Shown one piece after another: positions 1 through 11,000 of a stretch of 64,000 bases of DNA (positions within the stretch are counted from its first letter, which is position 1; each line of letters opens with the position of its first letter). The DNA is from Acidobacteriota bacterium (GTDB lineage Bacteria > Acidobacteriota > Thermoanaerobaculia > Multivoradales > Multivoraceae): positions 80,075 to 144,074 of the forward strand of contig JAJCXN010000008.1 in NCBI GenBank assembly GCA_029263415.1, read 5' to 3'. The position numbers and the translations under genes were made by a program. The notes beneath the pieces were generated by a model. That model had not been told where the DNA came from, ran no database searches, and worked only from the letters and a program-made list of their open reading frames with translations.

Positions 1-112
1 CGAGCGATGATTGCCCTACTTTCTGAGCGATGCGTGCACCAGAGTCTTCAGACCTTGTACTGATCCAACCTCCGAATCGCGAAAGTAGTGACGGTCTGCT
101 ATCTTGCAGGAA

Positions 113-126
113 CTAAAACGTTTTAG
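113..126. promoter_or_regulatory. LacI-type operator upstream of the VWFA gene
   Basis: CTAAAACGTTTTAG is a perfect 14-bp palindrome with a central CG, the form expected of a LacI/GalR operator. The same 14-bp core lies in the divergent lacI/TonB-receptor region near 11.63 kb. It sits about 55 bp before the preferred start of the VWFA gene. That a LacI regulator binds here is inferred from the shared sequence and the resident lacI gene. Confidence 0.7.
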
Positions 127-181
127 CTCACGCCTAAGCGACCCTAGGAAACCCGCTCATATCTCCAGGAATCGAAGCAAG

Positions 182-1969
182 ATGCAATATGCGCTTCCGC
201 CAGTCCTCTTGAAGTCCGCCGTCAATTCGACGCTATTGACCCTTTTGGTGGCAACGCTGCTCGCTATACCTGTCGGAGCCCAAGCTCCGACAGAGACTTT
301 CGTCGATCGGGTCGATGTGCCACTAGTCAACGTTGAAGTTTGGGTCTCAAGCTCCGGTGGCAAGCCGGTTGCCGGTCTCTCAGAGAACAACTTCCTGGTG
401 CTTGAGGACGGCAAGCAGGTCGACATTGCGTACTTTTCAGAAGTCACCGCAGCGTCGACGTTCTCTAGGCAAGTGAGTCGCGAACAAGAGAACAACGCCC
501 AGACTTTCGGCGAACTTTCCCGACCCGCTCCCGCCGCAACGACCCATCTAGTCCTCTTCTTCGACGACGCCGGCACCGAGGCTGCCAGCCGTACTCAGTT
601 GGTCCAGGACCTGCGGAGTTTCGTCTCCGATGGACAGGTTCCTGCCGAGCGCATCCTGCTGCTCAGTTTCGGCGAAACTCTCCAGGTGGAGTCGAGCTTT
701 GGATCCACCAAGGAACAGCTCCAGAATGCGCTCGATGCGATAGCAAAAGGAGCGACGCGGGGCACCTTAGAAGCGGGTTCCAAGCGCTTGGCACTTCGCA
801 GTCTCCAGCAGCAGTGGGACGAAGCTCAGCAGCTCGCTGGCGGTAGAGGGGATCCCTGCGATCTCTTTCTACGACGCGGCCGCGCAGCGGTTGAAGCCTG
901 GGCAAAGACGCGAAAGCAGCACCTCCTCCGAACCCTGGATGCGCTCGAATCAACCGCAACTCTGGTGTCGGGTATCCCTGGACTCAAGACCGTGGTCTAC
1001 GCCAGCGACGGGATGGAGACCAGTCCGGGCGCAGATCTCGCTGGCTATATGGACTCTGTCTGCCCGGCTCGGCCGGATCTCCTCAACCTTCGCGATTTCC
1101 TGGGTGAACTCACCGACCCGATACAAAGCCTGAGTCGGCATGCGAACGCGAACCGAGTCACCTTCTACACCTTTCAAGCCACGGGCCTTCGGCCCTCTCC
1201 AGTCGGTAGCGCTGAGTCGAACAGCCTCGATGTCCGAAGCTTCGGGCGGATCCAAACCGAAGGCCGCGAGAATGCCCGTGAGGGGCTAGTGCTGCTGGCT
1301 GACGAAACTGGCGGGCGGGCCTTTCTCAACCGGAGTGACTTCGGCGAGCAGCTCGAAGAGATCGCTGAGGAAATGCGCTCGTACTACTCCATTGCCTTCA
1401 CACCCAGCCATGGCGGTGACGGAGGTGACCACCGCATCGAGGTTCGTGTGTTGGGCGGAGACATGCGTGTCCGCTATCGCGGGAGCTACCATGACAAGAC
1501 AGCAGCCGAGCGGCTGGGGGAGCAACTCCAGAGTGTTCTCTTTCTGGGCGACGCTGAGAATCCACTTCAGGTTCGGCTGGGCGCTGGCGATTTATCGCCT
1601 CTGGACAAGGGACGATTCAACTTGCCGCTTTTCGTGATCGTGCCAACCAATCAGGTCACGTTCCTCCCAATTGACGGTTCTCAGAGCGGTCGACTTCTAG
1701 CGCAGGTCGGCCTGCGCGATAGCCGGAACCTGAGCGTCATTGCACCCTCGCGCCCCTACCCAGTCACCGCGCCTGCGGACGGTGAAACAACTTTCACTTT
1801 CCGCATAGACCTCGAAGTGGCGCCAGGCCCTCAGATTCTGGGGGTGGCGGTGCGCGACGAACATAGCCTGGAAACATCGCTGGTGACCACCACAATCAAC
1901 GTTCCAGATCCGTCGGTTCCCGAGAGCAAGAAGCCGTCTCGCCGCAAGAAGCGGGGTTCCGGCCTCTAG
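182..1969 (+). CDS. VWFA-related secreted protein (acidobacterial type)
   Basis: The product is about 595 aa, probably exported. I chose ATG at 182, not the TTG at 104 in the same frame, because 182 gives a clean signal peptide (hydrophobic run ending near GAQA, residue 35), has AGGA upstream, and leaves the operator at 113-126 outside the gene. Residues about 40-90 have the F-x-V-x-E-D pattern that precedes the VWA domain in this family. The VWA core starts near residue 123 with VLFFDDAGTEA. The later segment ETGGRAF followed by EEMRSYYSIAFTP is typical of the family's C-terminal half. The MIDAS-like site is DDAGT rather than D-x-S-x-S, so metal binding is uncertain. The specific role is unknown. 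The operator suggests control together with the sugar genes downstream. Confidence 0.85.
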   Translation: MQYALPPVLLKSAVNSTLLTLLVATLLAIPVGAQAPTETFVDRVDVPLVNVEVWVSSSGGKPVAGLSENNFLVLEDGKQVDIAYFSEVTAASTFSRQVSREQENNAQTFGELSRPAPAATTHLVLFFDDAGTEAASRTQLVQDLRSFVSDGQVPAERILLLSFGETLQVESSFGSTKEQLQNALDAIAKGATRGTLEAGSKRLALRSLQQQWDEAQQLAGGRGDPCDLFLRRGRAAVEAWAKTRKQHLLRTLDALESTATLVSGIPGLKTVVYASDGMETSPGADLAGYMDSVCPARPDLLNLRDFLGELTDPIQSLSRHANANRVTFYTFQATGLRPSPVGSAESNSLDVRSFGRIQTEGRENAREGLVLLADETGGRAFLNRSDFGEQLEEIAEEMRSYYSIAFTPSHGGDGGDHRIEVRVLGGDMRVRYRGSYHDKTAAERLGEQLQSVLFLGDAENPLQVRLGAGDLSPLDKGRFNLPLFVIVPTNQVTFLPIDGSQSGRLLAQVGLRDSRNLSVIAPSRPYPVTAPADGETTFTFRIDLEVAPGPQILGVAVRDEHSLETSLVTTTINVPDPSVPESKKPSRRKKRGSGL

Positions 1970-2012
1970 CTCTTGGTGGGGCTCAGACCGCCTCTCCTCA
2001 TGGACTGCAGCC

Positions 2013-2714
2013 TTAGGGTGACCACCAAACCTCGAGTTGAGGACAGACGTCGGCGACAAGTCGGATAGGAAGCTTCACGGCCTCCTCGGGCACAGCCAAG
2101 GCCGCCTCCAACACTTCTCTCTTTTCGGCCCCCTCAATGTGGAGGATGACGCGCTGGCTTGCTCGAATTGCCGACACCGTCATCGACAACCGAGGAAGGG
2201 GAGCACGCATCGGCAGCAACTGAGCCCAAGAGTGGGAGGTGATAACCGCATGCTTGAGTTGTTTTGCATCCGGAAAGAGGGACGCTGTGTGTCCATCTGT
2301 CCCCATGCCGAGCACAGTCACATCGAAGGGCCTTCCCGGCGGGATGATTTTGTCTTCCCGACCAATTCTTTCCAGCCGGTCTACAGCTGCGCGAAGCCCC
2401 TGATCTCGAAAGTCCCAAGGAGCAAGAAAGCTCGCCTCAGCGGCCGCGTTCTTCAGAAGTCGCTCACGCACTAACGTCTCGTTGCGGTCCCGCTCAACGG
2501 AAGTCCAACGCTCGTCCACTAACGCCACCACCACTGAGTGGAACGGCACCGTGCTGGTCGATAGCGCCTCGAACAGACGCACCGGGGTCGAGCCTCCAGA
2601 CACCGCGATCGCTGCTCGCCCATCTCGTGCCACAGCTTCAATCAAATCGTCCGCAATAGACGCCGCAAGCAGGCGCGCTAGCTCTTCACCGTCTTCGCAT
2701 TCTGTCCAAATCAT
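2013..2714 (-). CDS. pgl: 6-phosphogluconolactonase
   Basis: This 233-aa cytoplasmic enzyme (DevB/Pgl type) hydrolyses 6-phosphogluconolactone to 6-phosphogluconate, the step between zwf and edd. Visible signatures are SGGSTP (residues 39-44), DERW near residue 65, and GMGTDGHTASLFP near residues 136-148, all typical of the family. Length is normal. The ATG has GGGAG about 10 nt upstream. It is the last gene of the minus-strand set that starts with the TonB receptor, 46 bp after glk, and converges with the VWFA gene. Its Entner-Doudoroff partners edd, eda and zwf lie 16 kb away on the plus strand. Confidence 0.93.
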   Translation of the reverse strand: MIWTECEDGEELARLLAASIADDLIEAVARDGRAAIAVSGGSTPVRLFEALSTSTVPFHSVVVALVDERWTSVERDRNETLVRERLLKNAAAEASFLAPWDFRDQGLRAAVDRLERIGREDKIIPPGRPFDVTVLGMGTDGHTASLFPDAKQLKHAVITSHSWAQLLPMRAPLPRLSMTVSAIRASQRVILHIEGAEKREVLEAALAVPEEAVKLPIRLVADVCPQLEVWWSP

Positions 2715-2760
2715 GCAAGCTCACTCCCGTCAGAAACACCACCGAGCCTCCCATTGAGGC

Positions 2761-3762
2761 TCAGGCCTTCCGCCGATGAGACCACATGGCGGCTCCGCGG
2801 AGCCCGGCCACCGGATCAAGGATAAGCCGGACAGGGACCCTTTCTAGATAGCTTCCAAATCGACCCTTCTGTGCAAATCGATGCAGAAAGTGAATCTCGT
2901 CGAATGCAGGACCCATTTTGTCGAGCACTCCGCCGCCAAGGTAAACCCCGCCGAGCGCACCAAAAGTGAGCACTGCGTCACCGACAACGGCTCCAAGCCA
3001 AGCCGAGAACATCCGGGTCGTGTCCACACACACACGGTCACCATGATGTGCGCCATCAACAATCTCAGCCACTTCCAGCCTCGACTTGGCGAGTTCGCTG
3101 GTGCCCGAAAGTACCTGCCAGGCCTGATAGAGGTTAACCAGGCCATCTCCCGACAAGACTCGTTCCGCAGACACGTGCCCGAACTCGCGCTGAAGAATCT
3201 GCAGGACTTGCCACTCCGGATCGGTGGTTGCCCCAAGATCCCGATGTCCCCCTTCCCCCTCAATGGCGATCCAGTCGCCTTCAACTGGGAGCAAGGCCGA
3301 AACACCAAGGCCGGTACCGGGTCCGATCACCAGGATCGGCGCGTCAGCTCGGCTCGACTCACAGCCTGGACTGAGAACCCGGGTTTCCGACTCGGCAAGC
3401 AGCGGGATCGACTGGGCCAGAGCGGCGAAGTCGTTGACGACATCTAGGGAACGCAAGCCGAGGTCTTGTGCCAACGCTGTACGGGAAAAACTCCAATTGC
3501 TGTTGGTCAAGGCAACATGATCTCCCACCACCGGACAGGCGACTGCGAGAGTCGCTTTCTCGACCTTGACACTCTGGCCGTCGAGATACTCCCGAAGCGC
3601 ATCGGCCACAGTTGAATAAGCCTCGACAGGTGACCGTTCGACCGAGCGCGGATGAGGATCAGCTGAATCGGCGACGAGACCACATCTAACCCAGGTCCCG
3701 CCGATGTCGACCACCAAGCGCTCGGGTTCCGTACGCGGAGCAATCTGTGGATTCACCGTCAT
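2761..3762 (-). CDS. glk: Glucokinase (ROK-independent bacterial Glk family)
   Basis: About 333 aa. It phosphorylates glucose with ATP to glucose-6-phosphate in the cytoplasm. The N-terminal phosphate loop VVDIGGTW is at residues 17-24. Further signatures are NSNWSFSR, VNDFAALAQ, GPGTGLGVSALL and EGGHRDLGA. This is the pattern of the E. coli-type glucokinase family rather than ROK kinases. I prefer ATG at 3762, with GGAG 11 nt upstream, because the family starts close to the phosphate loop. A GTG at 3816, one base after the symporter stop codon, would add 18 arginine-rich residues and is possible by translational coupling. The position next to a glucose-type symporter supports the role. Confidence 0.92.
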   Translation of the reverse strand: MTVNPQIAPRTEPERLVVDIGGTWVRCGLVADSADPHPRSVERSPVEAYSTVADALREYLDGQSVKVEKATLAVACPVVGDHVALTNSNWSFSRTALAQDLGLRSLDVVNDFAALAQSIPLLAESETRVLSPGCESSRADAPILVIGPGTGLGVSALLPVEGDWIAIEGEGGHRDLGATTDPEWQVLQILQREFGHVSAERVLSGDGLVNLYQAWQVLSGTSELAKSRLEVAEIVDGAHHGDRVCVDTTRMFSAWLGAVVGDAVLTFGALGGVYLGGGVLDKMGPAFDEIHFLHRFAQKGRFGSYLERVPVRLILDPVAGLRGAAMWSHRRKA

Positions 3763-3817
3763 GACAACAATTTCTCCGCAACTCCGTCGCCTAGGCAAAC
3801 CCCTTCGCAAAACCACC

Positions 3818-5437
3818 TCATCTAAACAGCACCCAAACCACGATGACCGCAGCGATCAGGAGACCCGTCCAGAGGAGATCCCGCTTGCGACTGTGCTCCT
3901 CGGATGCTGATCGGCTACCAAGGGTCGTAGCGAAGGTCAGCCCTTCCAGCTGAGCCGCCGGTAGCGGTTGGGTCATCAGACTGACCACGACCAGGACGAG
4001 AGAGCAAATCACAAAGAGTAAAAGAGCGAAATGGAGAAAGTTGATGGAGACAAAGCTGTCCATAATCCCGTTCAACGCGACTCCACGCAGTTCGAGCACT
4101 AAGCGCAAGGTTCCCAGGACAAAGCCAGTCAACAGTGACGCCATCGCACCCTTGGCATTGGCTCGCCTCCAGCACAGGCCGATCAGAAAGACCGCTGCGA
4201 TGGGTGGAGCAATATACGCCTGCACGCTCTGAAGATAGACGTAAATCTGACCCGAGATGAACTTCATGAAGGGAATCCACGCCAAGCCAAGAACGACAAG
4301 AAACAGCGTTGAGACCTTGCCCACTAGGACGAGGGACTTCTCCGAGGCGTTTGGTCGCAACGGACGGTAGACATCAAGTGTGATCAGTGTCGAGCAAGAG
4401 TTGAAGACTGCAGCAAGTGAACTCATCAGCGCCGCAAGAAATCCTGCGACCACCAAACCACGAATTCCCGCAGGTAACAAACTACGGATCATTTCCGGCA
4501 GTGCATGGTCCGGGTTGGTGATGTTCAGCACGCCCTTCTGGGTCAGGGCCAGGGCGATCACACCGGGAACCACAAACAAGAAGAGCGGCAGGATCTTGAG
4601 AAAGCCAGCGAAGATTGTTCCCCGACGTGCTTGCTCGATGCCGTGCGCTGAAAGAACTCTCTGAACGATGAACTGATCTGTGCACCAATACCAGACACCC
4701 AGAATAGGAGCACCGAACAGAATCCCCGTCCAGGGAAAGCTCGGGTGACTCGACGGATGCCACATCTCCCAAAAACTCGGATCCACCGAGGTGCGCAGCG
4801 CGCTGATTCCGCCCAACTTGACGATGCCCAGAATCGTGACGAGAAGGGCTCCGAGGATCAGTAGGACGGTCTGGATAGCTTCGGTATAGAGCACCGCGCG
4901 CAGGCCGCCGAGAACGGTGTAAGCCCCGGTGAGTAGAACAATCAAGATGGCACCGGTCCAAAATCCACCACCGACTAAGACCTCGAAGACGATCCCGCCG
5001 GCATAGAGGGTGACTGAGATCTTGGTGAGTACGTAGCCGATGATCGAAACCACGGCGAGGTACCAGCGTGCTCCAGAAGAGTACCGGCGCTCCAGAAACT
5101 CCGGCATGGTGAAGACACCGCTCGATATGTAGAACGGGACAAACACCCAGCCCAGCAACAGCAGGATCAAAGAGGCGAGCAGTTCGAACTGGGCTACAGC
5201 CACGCCCGACCCAAAGCCGGTACCGGCTAGGCCCACTAAGTGCTCAGAGCCAATATTGGAAGCAAAGAGCGCCGCGCCGACCACGAACCAGCCAACGTTG
5301 CGGCCCGCGAGGAAGTAGCCTGTGGACGATTCGTGCGTCGACTTCTTGCCAGCGGCTGACCACCACGCGACGCCGAGTATCAGGCCGAAGTATGCGGCAA
5401 CTACTAACCAGTCGAGAGTCCCAAGTTGCTCGGTCAT
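3818..5437 (-). CDS. Sodium:solute symporter (SSS family), probable glucose importer
   Basis: About 539 aa with roughly 13-14 hydrophobic segments over the whole length, the size expected of SSS/SGLT-type symporters. The segment GGLRAVLYTEAIQT, preceded by GAYTVLGG, is characteristic of the family core. The start is ATG 5437 with GGAG 8 nt upstream; a GTG three bases earlier is an alternative. It lies between the GH3 glucosidase gene (85 bp) and glk (1 bp after its stop to the alternative GTG), so import of glucose or a related hexose with sodium is the simplest reading. The exact substrate and ion cannot be told from sequence alone. Confidence 0.9.
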   Translation of the reverse strand: MTEQLGTLDWLVVAAYFGLILGVAWWSAAGKKSTHESSTGYFLAGRNVGWFVVGAALFASNIGSEHLVGLAGTGFGSGVAVAQFELLASLILLLLGWVFVPFYISSGVFTMPEFLERRYSSGARWYLAVVSIIGYVLTKISVTLYAGGIVFEVLVGGGFWTGAILIVLLTGAYTVLGGLRAVLYTEAIQTVLLILGALLVTILGIVKLGGISALRTSVDPSFWEMWHPSSHPSFPWTGILFGAPILGVWYWCTDQFIVQRVLSAHGIEQARRGTIFAGFLKILPLFLFVVPGVIALALTQKGVLNITNPDHALPEMIRSLLPAGIRGLVVAGFLAALMSSLAAVFNSCSTLITLDVYRPLRPNASEKSLVLVGKVSTLFLVVLGLAWIPFMKFISGQIYVYLQSVQAYIAPPIAAVFLIGLCWRRANAKGAMASLLTGFVLGTLRLVLELRGVALNGIMDSFVSINFLHFALLLFVICSLVLVVVSLMTQPLPAAQLEGLTFATTLGSRSASEEHSRKRDLLWTGLLIAAVIVVWVLFR

Positions 5438-5525
5438 CACACCAACTCCAGTCCTTGACGCACTTGGTTGAGCCCAGGGTTGATCTCCGCTCGAGGACGG
5501 TCACCGAGGACATAGAAATTTCGCA

Positions 5526-7901
5526 TCATTCCGCAGGGCGCTCGAGCGTCAGTGTGGCCGACTGATCGCCCACCGTAATCACGAAGTCACCAGGCTCCAC
5601 AATCCGCTCAAGGTCACGTCGGACGAACTCGAAGTCCGCTGGTCCGAGGGTGAACTCCACCACAACTGACTTGCCAGGTTCGAGAAAAACCTTTTGAAAG
5701 CGCCGCAATCGTTTTGCCGATGGCGTGATGCTCGCCACCTCGTCGGTCACGAAGAGCAACGTCGATTCAAGCCCCGCTCGCTGTCCAGTATTGGTCACTT
5801 GGTACGAAACCCCAACGCTTTCGCGAAGTCCCGCAGACGACTCTGTAAGAGTCAGATCCGATACCTCGAACGTCGTGTAGCTGAGACCATGGCCAAAGGG
5901 CCACTGCGGGTTGAAGGCCGTGAGTCCGAAAGTTGTGTCCTGCCTTTCAGACTGCTTGAAGTCGTAGGTCCGCAGTGCATTGGTGAAGCGCGGATAAGTG
6001 ATCGGAAGTTTGCCGCTCGGGTTGACCATGCCGAGCAATACTTCGGCGATCGCTTGGCCGCCCTCGTGGCCAGGGTTCGGCGCGAACAGCACCGCCGCTG
6101 CAGCATCCGCGATGCCATCCAAGACCCGGGGCCGACCCTGAATCAGCACCAGTACTACCGGCTTGCCAAGATCGTAGGCCGCTCTGGCCAACTCAAGCTG
6201 ATCCTTAGGCAAGCGTAGATCGTCGATATTTCCTGGCGTCTCGGTGTAGGACTGCTCGCCCAGGCAGAGGATCACAACATCGGCCTTTCGACTTTCACGG
6301 CGTAAGCCTGGCAAGATCGAGGGTACATTGATGTCTGCTCGAGGGGTCGGAAGGTAGTGCACGCGATTCCGGGCCATGGCGCTCAGGCCGGCGACTAGGC
6401 TCAGCGACTCCTCGGGATAGTTCGAGGCCCCGTGTCCCTGCCACGTGTAAGTCCAACCATTCGCCAGTGACTCAAGAGAGTCTGCCGTCGGCCCAGTGAT
6501 CAGCAGGCGTGTTCCTTCATCCAGCGGCAAGGTCGCATCTCGATTTTCGAGAAGAACGATCGATTCGCGCGCCGCTGCAAGCGCTACTTTGCGCGCCTCG
6601 GTGGAGCCAACCTCTACCTCTGAATCAACCCCTAGGAGCGGGTCGGAGAACAGACCGAGTTCGAATTTGAGCCGCAGAATGCGACGCACCGAGAGGTCCA
6701 GTCGAGCTTCGCTGATCGAGCCTTCTGCGACAAGCTCCGCCATGAGATCCATGAAACTTGCATCGCGCGGCACCATGCTCATGTCTACGCCCGCGTTGAT
6801 CGCCATGAGAGTGGCCTGTTTCTCGGTGACAGCCACCCGGTGAAGGGTGACCAGCTTCTTAATGTCTTCCCAATCGGTCACTGCCACACCGCGAAAGCCG
6901 AGTTCCTCACGGAGCAGCTCGGTCAACATTCGGCGATCACCATGTACAGGGATTCCGTTGATCTCGCCCGAATTGATCATCACCGTGCGGGCACCAGCGT
7001 TCACCGCAGCTCGAAACGGTGGCACGAAGATTTCGTGCAACCTGCGCTCGGGAATCCTCGACGGCGTCCGATCATGTCCGGTCACCGGCTCGCTGTAACC
7101 AAGGAAATGTTTCATCGTCGAAGCGACGCTCATGGCACCGTCAATGCGCCGACCCTCGTAGCCGCGGATCGAGGCAACGCCGAACACCGATACCAGGTAG
7201 GGATCTTCGCCAAAGGTTTCGTAGAGCCGAGGCCAGGCGGGATGCCTCCCCACATCTAGGACTGGCGAGAAGTTCCATGGCACGCCGGCTTTGCGGGTCT
7301 CCGCCGCAGCCAACCGGCTACCTTTCAAGGTCAACTCCGGGTTGAATGTCGCAGCCAGGCCCAACGGCTGCGGAAAGATTGTCGCCGACTCCACATAGTT
7401 TGCTCCGTGGATGCTGTCGAGACCATAGATCACTGGAATCTTCAAACGTGAAGCCGTGGCCGCGTTTTGGATCGCTCGAATCAGGCCATGCCAACGTTCC
7501 ACCGAGAGCGCCTCCCCATTGACGTTCAGAATCGACCCAACGGCTCGCTCTGTCACCATCTCACGAAGCTTGTCCGGATTGATCTGCATCTCTTGATGCA
7601 AACCGTCGGTAATCATGAAGATGTCGAGCTGCGTCATCTGGCCGATCTTCTCGGTCACGGTCATCCGAGCAAGGAGGGCCTCGAGCGCCACTTCATCCAC
7701 GGGCTGGGCTTGCGCGCGGCCCTCCGCTGCAAGAAACGCCTCACTACCGACCGAACCGGTGGTGGACTCAGGGAATCCGACGATGACCTGCGCCGACACA
7801 GCAGCACCACAGAGGAACAGGACCAGAAACATCAACCAAAGCGAAGGCTGAGTGCCGCGCCAGTTTGCCGATCGGGCCGCTCGATCAACCAGGTACTTCA
7901 T
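5526..7901 (-). CDS. GH3 beta-glucosidase (BglX-like), exported
   Basis: About 791 aa, a glycoside hydrolase family 3 enzyme. The preferred start is ATG 7901, just before a signal-peptide-like stretch (WLMFLVLFLCGAAVSAQ). The upstream extension in this frame lacks such features. The N-terminal barrel carries GLDSIHG, the KHF motif (about residues 264-266) and AVTDWED, whose Asp (about residue 343) is in the position of the family nucleophile. The middle domain has NPGHEGGQA and GKLPITYP, followed by a C-terminal fibronectin-III-like domain. It should release glucose from cellobiose, laminari- or other beta-gluco-oligosaccharides in the periplasm. It lies between the TonB receptor gene and the sugar symporter. 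Confidence 0.92.
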   Translation of the reverse strand: MKYLVDRAARSANWRGTQPSLWLMFLVLFLCGAAVSAQVIVGFPESTTGSVGSEAFLAAEGRAQAQPVDEVALEALLARMTVTEKIGQMTQLDIFMITDGLHQEMQINPDKLREMVTERAVGSILNVNGEALSVERWHGLIRAIQNAATASRLKIPVIYGLDSIHGANYVESATIFPQPLGLAATFNPELTLKGSRLAAAETRKAGVPWNFSPVLDVGRHPAWPRLYETFGEDPYLVSVFGVASIRGYEGRRIDGAMSVASTMKHFLGYSEPVTGHDRTPSRIPERRLHEIFVPPFRAAVNAGARTVMINSGEINGIPVHGDRRMLTELLREELGFRGVAVTDWEDIKKLVTLHRVAVTEKQATLMAINAGVDMSMVPRDASFMDLMAELVAEGSISEARLDLSVRRILRLKFELGLFSDPLLGVDSEVEVGSTEARKVALAAARESIVLLENRDATLPLDEGTRLLITGPTADSLESLANGWTYTWQGHGASNYPEESLSLVAGLSAMARNRVHYLPTPRADINVPSILPGLRRESRKADVVILCLGEQSYTETPGNIDDLRLPKDQLELARAAYDLGKPVVLVLIQGRPRVLDGIADAAAAVLFAPNPGHEGGQAIAEVLLGMVNPSGKLPITYPRFTNALRTYDFKQSERQDTTFGLTAFNPQWPFGHGLSYTTFEVSDLTLTESSAGLRESVGVSYQVTNTGQRAGLESTLLFVTDEVASITPSAKRLRRFQKVFLEPGKSVVVEFTLGPADFEFVRRDLERIVEPGDFVITVGDQSATLTLERPAE

Positions 7902-8094
7902 GTCATCTCTCGTAAATTCAGATGGAACGGGGTGCCAAACACGTCGGTGCAACGAGCAGCCGAAGGAATGGCCTCCAGGACCCGCCTCAAAGCCGGCCAG
8001 TCTGGTTACACAAGCCAAGAGCAACGGCTAGATGAGCCAACCCGGTCGTGAAGAAAGCTCACGATCGGGCTGTGCTTCCGCCTTCGAAAGACCT

Positions 8095-11000
8095 CTAGAA
8101 GATCAGGCGAAGACCTAGCTGTACCTGGCGAGGATCACGAGTTGCAATCGCCCGGCCAAAAGAGCCGGAGGGAGTGAAACCGGTAATCGTCGTGGCCTGA
8201 TCGACCGGGGCATCGAGGGTGATCGAACTCGGGTTCAACGCGGTATCCACCGCGATGAAGTTGTCCCGATTAAATACATTGAAGACCTCGAACCGGACTT
8301 GCATGCGCACACTGTCGGTCACTCGGATGTTCTTGTAGAAGGACAGGTCAACCTGAAAGAACTCTGGACCTTCGCAAGAACCACGTTCGTAGTCACCAAT
8401 GCTTCCCAGCTGAAACCCGTCCAGAGTGAACGCATTTGGGTTGAGCCACTGCTCGCCCGGGCCACCACTTGCCTTACAGGGCTGACCAGGAACGCGGTTA
8501 GGCCGTTGGTTGTTGGCGAAACCAGTGCCAGAGACACCACCACCGAGGCCAGGTGCACCACCGACAGTCACATTAAGAGCCTGCCCTGATGCGTAGTTGA
8601 CGATACTTGCGATCTCCCAGTTGCCGAAGAGCCCGCGGACAAAGCCGCCCTTGTTGTCCAGCGTTGGCAAGTTGAGCACCAAGCTCGCATTGAAGACATG
8701 GTCCCGATGCAAACCGGCGTAGCCCCAATCAAGACGCGAATTCTCCGGATCGATAACCTGCCCCGCGAAGGTGCCCGCACCAGAATCGTTCAGTGGATCG
8801 TCGGCCTTGAAGTTCGCGTACGTGTAGGACGCCTGGAACTGCGAGCCACGACCGAAGGTGCTCCTGAACTGCGTTTGCAACGAGTGGTACTCCGACGAAC
8901 CGTTGTTTTCCCAGTAGAGGATGGTCGCGTCACCAAAGACACTGTACTGACGGAAGCGGCCTGGATTGTTCGCTCCGGCTCGAATGTAGTCGAGTCGATC
9001 CGAGACACCATTGCCGTCGCCGTCCCCAGTTGAAACGTAGTTGATGTCGGAACGACGCATCAGATGCTTGCCGCGACTCCCAACGTAGCCCACCTCAAAC
9101 GAGGAGTTGCGGCCAATCCGCTGCTCCCAGCTCAGGTTGTACTGGAGGTTGTAAGGAGTCTCAGCGTTCTTGTCGAAACCGTTCCGCGGCGCACCCGCAC
9201 CGACTGAAAAGCAGCCCCCGCACGGTTCGTTTGCATCATCGAGCTTCCGAATCCCACTCTGCGAGAACGCATACGGCGGATTACCGGCCATCTCCAAGAT
9301 GACGTTGACACGCTCACGCTGGAAGAATTGGCCAGCTCCTGCTCGCACCACCGTCCTGCCATCACCCTTAAGGTCCCAGGCAAGGCCGAGACGAGGAGCG
9401 AAGTTGTCGTCGTCGGTCTCGACCAGAGCACTATTCGGACCCGGTCTTCCGCCAAGAAAACCTGCTGCCTGGCAACCGCTGGTTCCAGGGACCTCGAGCA
9501 ATCCGTTGCACGGATCGTTACCCAGCGCGGGGTCAAACGAGGCGGGATCGAAACTAGTGATCCGACTGTCAGCAGCACTGGGTAACTCATAGCGCGAGTA
9601 ACGAATGCCGTAGTCCAGGGTCACTCGATCGGTGATGCTCCAAGAATCGGCAACGTAAAGTTCGATGTCGGTCCATTCCAACTCAGGAAACGGCTCGAAC
9701 GAGTTCTCAGAGAAGCCAAAGGTCATGTCATCAATGAGGAAGTCCGCAAGGACATTGCCACTGGTCGCACCCCAGCCGTTGATGCCGGCCGCACCCCAGA
9801 ACTGCGGCGACTCGAACGCCGAGGCACCGCCGATGAACTCATCCTTCTTGCCTTCCCCGTAGAGAATGCCAGCACGCAGCCAGTGATCGCCGAAGACCTG
9901 TTCATAGTCGTTCTTCAGCACGAGAAGATCTTGCTTGTTCTGCCAAGGTGCGATGTTCCAGAGAGCTTGGTAGCCCTGCCCACCCCAGAAAACCGGATGG
10001 CTGCGATCCGCGCCGCCAGTCTTTCCGCCGAAGACGGTGGGAATCAGCGAGTTGATCTCGCCGTTCAATCCAGGGTTCGTACCGCCACGCGCGATATCGA
10101 TCTCGTTCCCAGAGTAGGAGAAGCGCAAGCTGTTGACCGAGTTGGCGCCCAGCGTATTCGTCAGCTGTGTCACCACCGAGCGAGCGGGCTGGTCCCAGGA
10201 TGAATCAACCACCGGGAAGGGATCGTCGCCCCACAAGCCGTTCGAAGCACCCGCGTTAGGAGAGCCGTTTTCCCAGCTGTCCTGGGTGTAGCGCAGCATG
10301 ACTTGAGTGCGGTCGTTGGGTGTCGCGTCAAGCCGCAGGCTGTCCTGACGCCACTCAATCGGTGTCGCCGGAGCATCGACGTAGTTGTTGCAACTACCAC
10401 CGGTGGGATTCACGTTCGGCTGGGGGAACAGATTGAGATATGCAAGACCAGCATCACTGAGCCGATCGGCAGGAATCTGGTTACCGGGGAAAGGCTGACC
10501 CGTCAGCGGATCGACCGGAATCGCTGGAGAGCAACCAGCAATACGAGCGCCACTGAAGTCTCCGACCCGCTCTGCAGCGGTCGGAACAAACCCGGTCCGC
10601 ACAACACCGCGCGCTTCATCGTTCCACTCCTCGGACCAAAAAAAGTGCAGCTTGTCGCGCACCACAGGGCCGCCTAGGGTGAAGCCGAAGTCGTCGCGCT
10701 TGAGCGGTTCCTTTGCGAGATTGGCCTGCTCGAGAAAGTAGTTCGTTTCCGAAAGAGAGGCATCCCGATTGAAGTAGAAGGCGGAACCATGAAAGCGGTT
10801 GGTGCCGCTCTTAGTAACGAGATTGATTTGGGCACCACCGGACTGTCCAAACTCCGCTCCATAGCTATTGCGATGGATTTTGAACTGCTCGATGCTCTCA
10901 GCAGCCGGGTACACCAGAATCGTGCGGTTCGAACCAACGTCGTTGTTGTTGGCGCCATCTACCGACCAAAGGTTTGAAGTGGTCGAACCACCAGACACCG

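Noticed and set aside
104..181. TTG start at 104 for the VWFA gene
   Set aside because: It would place the operator inside the coding region and put 26 polar residues before the signal peptide. ATG 182 is better supported.
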